Shown: one piece after another, positions 1 to 5,476 of the stretch
How the letters are laid out: each line of letters opens with the position of its first letter
Numbering within the stretch: the stretch's first letter is position 1
Assembly (NCBI GenBank): GCA_964347945.1
Contig: CAYGAW010000115.1
Coordinates: 1-7,184 of the forward strand
Length of the DNA stretch: 7,184 bases
Source of the DNA: CAYGAW01 sp964347945
GTDB lineage: Bacteria > Chloroflexota > Anaerolineae > UBA7937 > B3-Chlor
Direction of reading: 5' to 3'
Program-made: the position numbers and the translations under genes
The notes under the pieces: model-generated
What the model was told of the DNA's origin: nothing
What the model saw: the letters and a program-made list of their open reading frames with translations, nothing else
The model's database searches: none

Positions 1-227
1 TTGGCGGCCCGTTTGAGCCGACGAGCCCGCTCATCGCCGGTCGTGCGCCGCCAGCTCACGAACGCCTTGCTCGCGGCCTCCAGTGCGCGCTGAGCGTCCA
101 CACGGCCGCCCTTGGCTGCCGTACCCACGAGCTCGCTGTTCACCGGGTTGATGACCTCGAAGGTCTCCCTCGACTCGGACGGCATCCATTCTCCGTCGAT
201 GAACAGCTGGACGTCTACCCGGTTCAC
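1..227 (-). CDS. Aldehyde dehydrogenase family protein, N-terminal part (cut by window edge)
   Basis: NAD(P)-dependent oxidation of an aldehyde to the carboxylic acid is the expected role; the substrate is not predictable here. Seventy-five codons are visible, starting MNRVDVQLFIDGEW. The 'LFIDGEW...FEVINPVNSELVGTAAKGG' pattern, followed by an 'AL.AA..AF..W' helix and 'ERARRL', is the classic ALDH N-terminus (first strands of the Rossmann-type cofactor domain). The catalytic Cys and Glu lie outside the window. I chose the GTG at 227: an ATG just upstream at 248 hits a stop within seven codons, the next in-frame ATG (residue 15) would delete the conserved FIDGEW block, and a GAGGAC ribosome-binding sequence precedes the GTG. 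It starts 29 nt after the stop of the ADC-like gene, with no terminator between, so the two are likely co-transcribed. Family is confident; specificity is unknown. Confidence 0.88.
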   Translation of the reverse strand, partial: MNRVDVQLFIDGEWMPSESRETFEVINPVNSELVGTAAKGGRVDAQRALEAASKAFVSWRRTTGDERARRLKRAA

Positions 228-256
228 GGTCCGTCCTCAGTCATCAATGGCGCTCT

Positions 257-982
257 TCACTCGTAGCGATGCACAATCTTGCCCAGCGGCAGAAAGAGGT
301 CACCCTGCCCAAAGAAGCCGCCAATGATGCGTTTGGGCTCAAGGATGTAGGTCGGGTCGATCTCCGAGCGCTCATATACCACGGAAGCCCGCCCGCCGAA
401 GAACTTACCTTCCTGCGCAGTGAACTCACCGGGTGTGAGGACTAGCTGGCGCAGGGGGGGGTCGCCCTCCTCAGCGGCAGGGATGTACTTCAGCGAGAAG
501 ACGCCGCCCGTGCTCCAGGGCACCTCGTCCATGCTAGCTTCATACTCTGGAACGACCAGCGCTTTGAGAATCTGGTGACCGAGTCGATCCACCTGGCCAC
601 GCACCGCTTCGTACTCGTGATGGAGTTCAATATCGGCCATCTTCTTCTGGTAGCCCCAGATCTCCCGGCCACCGGTCAGAGGTAGGTGCGAGTTGACGTA
701 CAAGAACGGTTCGTAGTCACCCTCGATATCTCCAAACCTAACCTGCACGTAGATGGCTGCTTCCTTGAAGCCGCCCTGCGTGGTGCCCAGCTCAAACTCG
801 GAGACCCAGGTAATCACGACGTTGGTGCGCGGTTCCAGCGGCTCTGGAACCACGCGTCGAACGTTCTCGATGTCCGTCTCGTAGGCGACTAGCTGGACGC
901 GCATGTCGCGCCAGACCAGAGGAGGCTTGCCGTAGAGATATGAGACCACCGGATTGGTGTAGCCCCAATCCTCCACCTTCAT
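257..982 (-). CDS. Acetoacetate decarboxylase (ADC) family protein
   Basis: Cytoplasmic 241-residue protein of the ADC superfamily, near the usual ~245 residues. Members form a Schiff base between a lysine and a keto substrate; they include true acetoacetate decarboxylases and enzymes doing aldol/retro-aldol or dehydration chemistry. Visible marks are 'YETD...VRRVVPEPLEP' (residues 34-52), 'GDYEPFLYVN' (88-97) and 'GGREIWGYQKKMAD' (104-117), matching the 'GRELSAYPKK' active-site block of clostridial ADC. K113 is the probable Schiff-base lysine and K114 its pKa-lowering neighbour. E74 lies 39 residues before K113, the same distance as Glu76-Lys115 in the clostridial enzyme, but counting back without gaps puts W59 where that enzyme has Glu61. 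Start: the ATG at 982 has AAGGGGGA eight nt upstream; ATGs at 988 and 1015 are in frame but poorly spaced. First gene of a probable pair with the ALDH, driven by promoters at 1035-1063 and perhaps 1133-1161. Family sure; reaction unknown. Confidence 0.9.
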   Translation of the reverse strand: MKVEDWGYTNPVVSYLYGKPPLVWRDMRVQLVAYETDIENVRRVVPEPLEPRTNVVITWVSEFELGTTQGGFKEAAIYVQVRFGDIEGDYEPFLYVNSHLPLTGGREIWGYQKKMADIELHHEYEAVRGQVDRLGHQILKALVVPEYEASMDEVPWSTGGVFSLKYIPAAEEGDPPLRQLVLTPGEFTAQEGKFFGGRASVVYERSEIDPTYILEPKRIIGGFFGQGDLFLPLGKIVHRYE

Positions 983-1034
983 CGCCATTCTCCCCCTTCG
1001 ATGTACGGAGTCCACGGCTCAAGGTGTTCGACCG

Positions 1035-1063
1035 ACTATAACATACCGCGTTGGCTCTGTCAA
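1035..1063 (-). promoter_or_regulatory. Proximal sigma70-type promoter for the ADC-ALDH pair
   Basis: On the - strand, TTGACA (1063-1058), a 17-nt spacer and TATAGT (1040-1035) give a perfect -35, optimal spacing and a 5/6 -10. The start of transcription would fall near 1028, leaving an untranslated leader of roughly 45 nt before the ATG at 982. Orientation and distance fit the gene exactly. No clear palindromic operator overlaps it. Confidence 0.75.
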
Positions 1064-1862
1064 GCACCCGCTACGAAGTCAGAGGTTATCCAGTATCGTT
1101 GTCCGTCCTACACCTTGTCATCCTGTGATTACATTATCTACGGTCACGCATCGTCTGTCAAGTAGGAAAGGGCATGAATGCGAGGGGTTAGAGCGGTTTT
1201 AAGGTTGCCATCATGGGTATGATGCAGAGAGGCATCGCCCGACATGCAAGTGCACGCCCTCAAATGGGCCATACGTAACTCAATTGACCCAGCGGCAATG
1301 GCAGGACGCACCGAGGGGGCACTATCACCGTTGATGCAGTCAGACGGAGAACAGCGCAAGCTACGCCACGAATCATGCCTTCCGGAAGCGAGCCGGGCTG
1401 AGATCTGCATAGCGTACTTCCCATATCTACTCTCCACCCGATCTTCGCCCAGTGAAACTGAGGGAGTCGCGGAACCCCCGCACACACGTGCCGAAGTTCA
1501 GGACACACCCTCTTTAAGAGCTCTTCCACTGCAGCGACTGGGGAGGGGGACTGAGGGCACAATTCCACTCTGCTCATAAGAAGCACAGATGTCCAGCCAG
1601 CAACGGGGCGATCGAGTGCCCTGCCCATCATACGAGAGCTCGGGAGCATCCGCTTGAGGGGGAGATAGGGCGTGCGATCCGTGATCTCAGACTTACGGCT
1701 GCCTGGCAGGATAGAGCGATGGAGTTGCACGGTGCGAAGGAGTAGCGAGGGAGGATCTTGGGGGCGGTGAAGCCTGGCAGAGCCGGGTTGCCGGTCCAAC
1801 CGCTTGTTGACGACGTCTTGAAGCTGCGTGCCTTCTTTGTTCCACACCCTCATACCGGAGAC
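1064..1862. other. Long stretch with no recognisable gene
   Basis: Apart from the distal promoter at 1133-1161, I see no supported feature here. Open frames exist on both strands (205 codons at 1260-1877 on -, 111 codons at 1244-1579 on +), but their products have haphazard composition, no recognisable motif and no convincing ribosome-binding site. No terminal inverted repeats or target duplication mark a mobile element. Small items only: a 9-base direct repeat GCCTGGCAG (1701-1709, 1772-1780) and a 10-base palindrome AAGAGCTCTT (1516-1525), both at frequencies chance can give. It could be a decayed gene, a long regulatory spacer or an undetected RNA. Confidence 0.5.
1133..1161 (-). promoter_or_regulatory. 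Distal sigma70-type promoter, tandem with the proximal one
   Basis: On the - strand, TTGACA (1161-1156), a 17-nt spacer and GATAAT (1138-1133) repeat the same architecture 98 nt upstream of the proximal promoter. Transcription would start near 1126 and run into the ADC-like gene with a leader of about 145 nt. No other gene lies between, so it is either a second promoter for that gene or the promoter of a short untranslated RNA. Confidence 0.6.
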
Positions 1863-1891
1863 TTGACACCGATTCAAATTTCTGGTATAAT
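1863..1891 (+). promoter_or_regulatory. Consensus sigma70 promoter of the lacI-family gene
   Basis: TTGACA (1863-1868), exactly 17 nt, then TATAAT (1886-1891): a perfect match to the housekeeping promoter consensus. Transcription should begin near 1898, giving a leader of about 42 nt before the GTG at 1940. Such a strong promoter ahead of a repressor gene makes sense only if held down, and a palindrome covers the start point. Confidence 0.85.
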
Positions 1892-1903
1892 GTTAACGTT
1901 AGC
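1892..1903. promoter_or_regulatory. Probable LacI-family operator (autoregulation)
   Basis: TGTTAACGTTAG-type sequence with an 8-base palindrome TAACGTTA (1894-1901) around a central CG step, the usual signature of LacI/GalR-family operators. It abuts the -10 box and covers the predicted start of transcription, an ideal repression site. An 8-base palindrome alone is common by chance; the central CG and exact placement are what support the call. Confidence 0.6.
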
Positions 1904-1939
1904 GGGAACGATCACATAGCCGACGAGCTGGAGTGGAAC

Positions 1940-3040
1940 GTGGTCGGCAGCAGACGGGTAACCATCAGGGAAGTAGCGGAACAGGCCGGGGTCTCAACCC
2001 AAACCGTCTCCCGCGTCCTCAACCATCGCCCAGACGTCGCACCTGAAACCCGGCGGCGAGTACAGGAGATCATCGACCGCCTGGGGTATCAGGCCAGCAA
2101 CATTGCTCGCAGCCTCGTCCAGGGGCGTAGCTTCACCTTGGGTGTCGTGGGCTGGGGTCTGGAATACTTTGGCCCCTCGCGCACTCTATCAGGGATCGAG
2201 CAGGGGGCGAGTGAACTGGGCTATGTCCTCCTGTTGAGTCTGATGCGCCAGCCTTGGGACAGTGACGTCGGGCAGTTGCTGCGCGATATGCTCGCCCGGC
2301 AGGTGGACGGCATCGTCTGGGCCGTGCCCGAAATCGCCAACAACCGAGAGTGGATACGAGAGGAACACTCACGACTTCCTGCACCTGTGGTTTTTCTGAG
2401 CATGGAGCCCCAACCCAATCTGTCTGTTGCGGCAGTCAATAATCGGAGCGGTGGGCGACTGGCCACCAAACACCTGCTTGATCTGGGTTACCGAAACGTG
2501 GGGCTGATAACTGGCCCCTTGGCCTGGTGGGAGGCTCGTCAACGTCAATCTGGGTGGCAAGACGCCCTCAAGGAAGCAGGGATACCCGACGAGGCTAACC
2601 TGGTCGTTGAGGGAGATTGGACGGCCGCAAGTGGGGAGCGAGGTCTACACCAACTGCTGGAGCAGCGTCCGGATCTGGACGCCGTGTTCATCTCCAACGA
2701 TCAGATGGCCCTGGGCGCACTACAGGCAGCGCGCAAGATCGGCGTACGGGTGCCGGAAGATCTGGCGGTAGTCGGCTTCGATGATGTGCCCGAGTCTGTC
2801 TATTTCCATCCCCCATTAACCACTGTACGACAGGATATGGTTGAGCTAGGTCGTTGCGCTGTGAGAGAGCTTGGCGTCATGATAGAGGCCGCTCAGCAAG
2901 GTGAAGCCGATGTCGAACCGAACACCATCCTGCTTGAACCAGAGTTGATGGTGCGAGAGAGCTCTGGTTTTCCGAAGCCAAAGGTGCAGGTTGTCGAAGA
3001 GGCAGAGAAGAAGCGCGATTCAACATATGGAATGCGCTAG
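1940..3040 (+). CDS. LacI/GalR-family transcriptional regulator
   Basis: A 366-residue DNA-binding regulator, presumably a sugar-responsive dimer repressor. The helix-turn-helix is residues 8-27 (VTIREVAEQAGVSTQTVSRVLN region), followed by the 'IIDRLGYQASNIARSLV' hinge (44-60) that inserts into the operator minor groove at the central CG. Residues about 65-320 form the periplasmic-binding-protein-like effector domain, with R200 (EARQRQSGW), D254 (FISNDQMALGAL) and 'VVGFDDVPES...PPLTTVRQD' (277-299), positions typical of ligand contact and the dimer core. The family usually ends at 'PELMVRESS' (334-342); here 24 extra charged residues follow. Start: GTG at 1940 with GGAG (1930-1933) six nt before it. 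It faces the importer genes 274 nt downstream and is very likely their regulator; self-control is suggested by the operator on its promoter. Effector unknown. Confidence 0.93.
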   Translation: MVGSRRVTIREVAEQAGVSTQTVSRVLNHRPDVAPETRRRVQEIIDRLGYQASNIARSLVQGRSFTLGVVGWGLEYFGPSRTLSGIEQGASELGYVLLLSLMRQPWDSDVGQLLRDMLARQVDGIVWAVPEIANNREWIREEHSRLPAPVVFLSMEPQPNLSVAAVNNRSGGRLATKHLLDLGYRNVGLITGPLAWWEARQRQSGWQDALKEAGIPDEANLVVEGDWTAASGERGLHQLLEQRPDLDAVFISNDQMALGALQAARKIGVRVPEDLAVVGFDDVPESVYFHPPLTTVRQDMVELGRCAVRELGVMIEAAQQGEADVEPNTILLEPELMVRESSGFPKPKVQVVEEAEKKRDSTYGMR

Positions 3041-3071
3041 CTGGTGTGAACTCCGACACAGTCGTCGAGGG

Positions 3072-3083
3072 GAAAGCGCTTGA
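3072..3083. promoter_or_regulatory. Second LacI-type operator candidate, upstream of the importer genes
   Basis: GGAAAGCGCTTG contains the palindrome AAGCGCTT (3074-3081) with the central CG step, and matches much of the TGAAAGCGCTTTCA type recognised by several LacI-family proteins, though the right half decays. It lies 31 nt past the regulator stop codon and 241 nt before the binding-protein start. It differs from the site at 1892-1903 in its flanking bases. I could not find a convincing -35/-10 pair beside it, so the promoter it would control is not located. Confidence 0.4.
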
Positions 3084-3129
3084 GTAGGCCGGAGACGCGG
3101 CCAGAGGCGTTCTGTGGCCTGTAGCGGAT

Positions 3130-3155
3130 CAGCTAACCTTGCCCCGGGCTAGCTG
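3130..3155 (+). other. Hairpin between the regulator and binding-protein genes
   Basis: CAGCTA (3130-3135) pairs with TAGCTG (3150-3155). After one mismatch, CC/GG extends the stem over a CG-rich loop. No T-run follows, so it is not a standard Rho-independent terminator. It could be a leader structure or a processing site. Immediately downstream, GCAC-GAA-GTGC (3162-3172) can form a second very small hairpin. Confidence 0.35.
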
Positions 3156-3185
3156 CGTACTGCACGAAGTGCGAAGTGGTGTGAG

Positions 3186-3196
3186 AAAGGAGGTGA
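3186..3196 (+). promoter_or_regulatory. Orphan strong Shine-Dalgarno in the binding-protein leader
   Basis: AAAGGAGGTGA is an almost full complement of the 16S rRNA 3' end, yet no ATG, GTG or TTG follows at working distance with a sensible frame. The only well-spaced candidate is an ATT at 3201 (7 nt after GGAGG), in frame with the lipoprotein gene with no stop for 38 codons. The next in-frame GTG is at 3219, too far. The likely true start is 129 nt downstream of this site with its own good ribosome-binding site. Confidence 0.45.
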
Positions 3197-3251
3197 GGAG
3201 ATTCCAGTCGAAGACGTTGTGGTCTCACGTATCGTTCTGTCTTCCACGCAT

Positions 3252-3288
3252 TGGGCTTTCTTAAAGAGGTGTCCAACGAAGAAGCCCA
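3252..3288 (+). other. Leader hairpin just upstream of the binding-protein start
   Basis: TGGGCTT (3252-3258) pairs perfectly with AAGCCCA (3282-3288), and CTT (3260-3262) with AAG (3279-3281), giving a ten-pair stem with one bulged T and a 16-nt loop. It ends 13 nt before the ribosome-binding site AAAGGAG. No T-run follows. It may stabilise the 5' end of a highly expressed mRNA or gate translation. Confidence 0.45.
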
Positions 3289-3314
3289 GCCAATCTTTCA
3301 GAAAGGAGAGAGAA

Positions 3315-4349
3315 GTGAGCGCAAGGAGACTCAGTTGGCTAATCAGTTGCCTCGTCGTCGTGTTCCTAGTGGTTGCCGCTTGCGCGCCGGCGCCACCGCC
3401 GGCGGAGGCACCCGAAGAGGCCCCGCCCGCCACGGGCAAGACTTGTGAGGGGGTGAAGATCGTCTTCTTCCCCGGGGGGCCGCCAGGGTGTCCCTTCGGC
3501 ACTGTCGTCTATAATGGAGCAGTAGCAGCCGCGGCGGACCTGGGGGCCGACGTGGAATACATGTTCTCGGACTGGGATACGACGAAGATGATCAGCCAAT
3601 TCAAGGAGGCTGTGGCCACCAACCCCGACGGGATCGCCGTCATGGGCCACCCGGGACCAGACGCTTTTGGGCCGTTGGTAGATGACGCCGTGTCCAAGGG
3701 GATCATCGTAACCAGCCAGAACACCACCCTGCCGCCAATCGAGGAGAAGCACAAATCCGCGGGGTTCGGTTACGTAGGGCAAGAACTGTATGCGTCCGGC
3801 TATTTGCTGGGCAAAGACGCCATCAAGAGGACCGGCCTTGGAGAAGGCGATAGGGCCATGGTCTGGGGGCTTCTGGCCGAACCGACCCGCGGGTTGAGGA
3901 CACAGGGCGTGATCGATGCCTTGGAAGAAGCGGGGATGACCGTCGACTACATAGAGATTGACAAGGCTACAAACGCTGATGCAACAGCGGGCACCCCGGT
4001 CTTCACCGGATATGTGTCTTCCAACCCTGACGTGAAGTTGGTCTGCACCGATCACGGTGGCCTGACCGCTACCCTGGAGACCTATCTGACGTCAGCAGGC
4101 AAGGGCCCGGAGGACATATACGCCATAGGGTTTGACGTCTCGCCCGCTACACTAGAGGCAATCAGGGGCGGGTGGACTGACCTAGTGCTCGATCAGCAAC
4201 CCTATCTGCAAGGCTACCTGCCCATTGTGCAGATTTGCCTCACCAAGCAATACGGATTCGCCGGTCTGCACGTTGATACGGGGTCCGGCTTGATCAGCTC
4301 AGACAACGTTGAAGAGCTGGCACCCCTCATTGAGCAGCAGATCCGGTAG
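3315..4349 (+). CDS. Sugar ABC transporter substrate-binding lipoprotein (CUT2 / RbsB-like)
   Basis: A 344-residue extracytoplasmic binding protein that captures a monosaccharide and delivers it to the permease. Residues 1-22 are a lipoprotein signal: ARR, a hydrophobic stretch (LSWLISCLVVVFLVV) and lipobox VAAC with C23 as the lipid anchor. An Ala/Pro/Glu-rich tether (24-41) follows. The mature domain is the periplasmic-binding type 1 fold: 'VKIVFFPGG' (47-55), 'QFKEAVATNPDGIAVMG' (95-111), 'GYVGQELYASGYLLGK' (152-167), 'GFDVSPATLEAIRGG' (272-286) and 'VLDQQPYLQGYLPI' (291-304), the last being highly typical of CUT2 proteins. Four cysteines besides the anchor and signal (C44, C59, C244, C308) could form disulfides. 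Start: GTG at 3315 with AAAGGAGAG six nt upstream, placing the signal peptide at the N-terminus; a GTG at 3219 would bury it. First importer gene; ligand unknown. Confidence 0.92.
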   Translation: MSARRLSWLISCLVVVFLVVAACAPAPPPAEAPEEAPPATGKTCEGVKIVFFPGGPPGCPFGTVVYNGAVAAAADLGADVEYMFSDWDTTKMISQFKEAVATNPDGIAVMGHPGPDAFGPLVDDAVSKGIIVTSQNTTLPPIEEKHKSAGFGYVGQELYASGYLLGKDAIKRTGLGEGDRAMVWGLLAEPTRGLRTQGVIDALEEAGMTVDYIEIDKATNADATAGTPVFTGYVSSNPDVKLVCTDHGGLTATLETYLTSAGKGPEDIYAIGFDVSPATLEAIRGGWTDLVLDQQPYLQGYLPIVQICLTKQYGFAGLHVDTGSGLISSDNVEELAPLIEQQIR

Positions 4350-4638
4350 GGGCATCTGCACTCTCGCTCCTCAGATCTATCGAAGCGGCAGTTTGCAGAA
4401 GTAGAACCATGTGGGGCAAACGGCGCCATGGTCCAAGTCGCATGGTCGCCGTGGCTTGAAGCATGTGGCGATTGCGTGGGCTGAGAAGGGACCTCTCTGG
4501 TGCCGTTTGCCTCCCTGCTATACTTGCCTGGTTGCAGTTGGCAGATGATTTGATGCCTCGAGAACGCCTCGACATCCGGCCGGTTCACCGTGGACTGCTG
4601 CCAGTCGTCAGCTGATAGTCGTTCAAGGAGATCGTCTG
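4350..4638 (+). other. 289-nt spacer between binding-protein and ATPase genes
   Basis: No gene or U-tailed terminator is visible. Small structures: ATCTG/CAGAT (4354-4358, 4372-4376); ACCATG (4406-4411), which can pair with either of two CATGGT copies (4427-4432, 4441-4446); repeated GCCTCGA (4555-4561, 4566-4572); and a five-pair tetraloop hairpin GACTG-CTGC-CAGTC (4593-4606) 32 nt before the ATPase start. Such spacers often let the binding-protein mRNA accumulate above the membrane genes. A TATACT (4519-4524) has no matching -35, so I do not call a promoter. Confidence 0.4.
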
Positions 4639-5394
4639 ATGGATCACATACTCGAAATGAGAAACATCTCTAAGCGTTTCGGGGAGGTTCAAGCCCTGCG
4701 CCAAGTTGACTTTGCAGTCGCTCGCAATGAAGTTGTGGGGTTGGTGGGCGATAACGGTGCTGGCAAGTCTACCCTAATCAAGATAGTTACTGGCTACCAT
4801 ACACCGGACAGTGGCGAGGTGTATTTCAATGGAAAGAAATTGGAGGGCCTGTCTGTGGCAGAAGCCCGAGGACTTGGAATCGAAACCGTCTATCAGGAAC
4901 GCGCCTTGGCAAACCTCCAAACCCTGTGGAGGAACATATTCATGGGTCGAGAGCTAACCAATCGCTTTGGCTTGCTTGATGTAACAGGGATGGAGCGAGA
5001 AACAGAGAAACTGATGATCAGCTCCATGGGCTTTACGTCAGCAGCCGTGGCGCCTGATGCGGTGGTCGGAACCTTTTCTGGCGGGGAAAAACAGGGTGTA
5101 GCCATTGTGAGAGCCCTCTACTTCCAGGCTGAACTCATCATTTTGGATGAGCCCACAATGGGTTTGTCTGTTTCGGAGACGAGGAAATGCTTGGAGTTCG
5201 TGCAGGGGATCAAGGAAGCCGGCAAATCCTGCATATTGATCGATCACAACGTGTTTCATGTATATGCAGTAGCCGATAGGATTGTGGTGCTGGATAGGGG
5301 CGTGGTTGCCGGTGAGTTTGCTACCAAAGATATTACCTTGGATGAGCTTATGGAGAAGATGTACCGGGTGGCACAGACTGGAACTCTGGACTGA
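4639..5394 (+). CDS. Sugar ABC transporter ATP-binding protein, single-domain CUT2 type
   Basis: A 251-residue cytoplasmic ATPase that powers sugar import. Walker A is GDNGAGKST (37-45, K43), the Q-loop glutamine is Q86 (VYQERAL), the ABC signature is FSGGEKQG (146-153), Walker B is LIILDE (166-171, catalytic E171) and the switch histidine is H203 (LIDHNVFHV). All catalytic positions are present. RbsA- or XylG-like CUT2 ATPases carry two fused nucleotide-binding domains (~500 residues); this has one, like FrcA-type proteins, so it should work as a homodimer. The signature deviates from the common LSGGQ. 'VADRIVVLDRGVVAGEF' (211-227) is typical of the sugar-importer subfamily. Start: ATG at 4639 with AAGGAG (4625-4630), eight nt before. 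Permease follows after 82 nt. Confidence 0.94.
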   Translation: MDHILEMRNISKRFGEVQALRQVDFAVARNEVVGLVGDNGAGKSTLIKIVTGYHTPDSGEVYFNGKKLEGLSVAEARGLGIETVYQERALANLQTLWRNIFMGRELTNRFGLLDVTGMERETEKLMISSMGFTSAAVAPDAVVGTFSGGEKQGVAIVRALYFQAELIILDEPTMGLSVSETRKCLEFVQGIKEAGKSCILIDHNVFHVYAVADRIVVLDRGVVAGEFATKDITLDELMEKMYRVAQTGTLD

Positions 5395-5476
5395 CACCAA
5401 GGTGACCCACTGGAACGGAGACGATATCTCGAGTTGACGTACAATAGTAATCATACAGATCATAGGGGAGAAGGAA

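Noticed and set aside
983..1015. Upstream starts for the ADC-like gene (ATG at 1015 or 988)
   Set aside because: The ATG at 988 sits only two nt after the Shine-Dalgarno and the one at 1015 has none; the ATG at 982 has ideal spacing.
1516..1525. Ten-base palindrome AAGAGCTCTT
   Set aside because: Several ten-base palindromes are expected by chance in a window of this size, and it has no promoter or gene next to it.
1244..1579. 111-codon open frame on the + strand in the same gap
   Set aside because: No motif, no good ribosome-binding site, and it is antisense to other equally weak frames.
1260..1877. 205-codon open frame on the - strand in the gene-poor gap
   Set aside because: Its product has no recognisable motif and patchy Arg/Ser/Leu/Pro composition, competing frames overlap it, and its 5' end runs into the lacI -35/spacer region. 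No convincing ribosome-binding site seen.
3088..3119. GGCCG/CGGCC and GGCCA/TGGCC repeats as a lacI terminator
   Set aside because: The stems are short and no T-run follows either one.
3219..3314. GTG at 3219 as start of the binding protein
   Set aside because: It would put 32 mostly polar residues before the lipoprotein signal peptide; the GTG at 3315 has a good ribosome-binding site and a proper signal at its N-terminus.
3366..4055. 229-codon - strand frame across the binding-protein gene
   Set aside because: Antisense shadow of a clearly conserved lipoprotein; the product has no recognisable fold.
4214..4588. - strand frame beginning MNRPDVEAF, resembling the ALDH start MNRVDVQLF
   Set aside because: The likeness covers only about ten codons around CCGGTTCAC and does not continue into the ALDH pattern; probably coincidence.
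5434..5462. TTGACG with AT-rich DNA upstream of the permease, as a promoter
   Set aside because: The hexamer at 17-nt spacing (AGATCA) is poor, and TACAAT at 5440-5445 has no matching -35.
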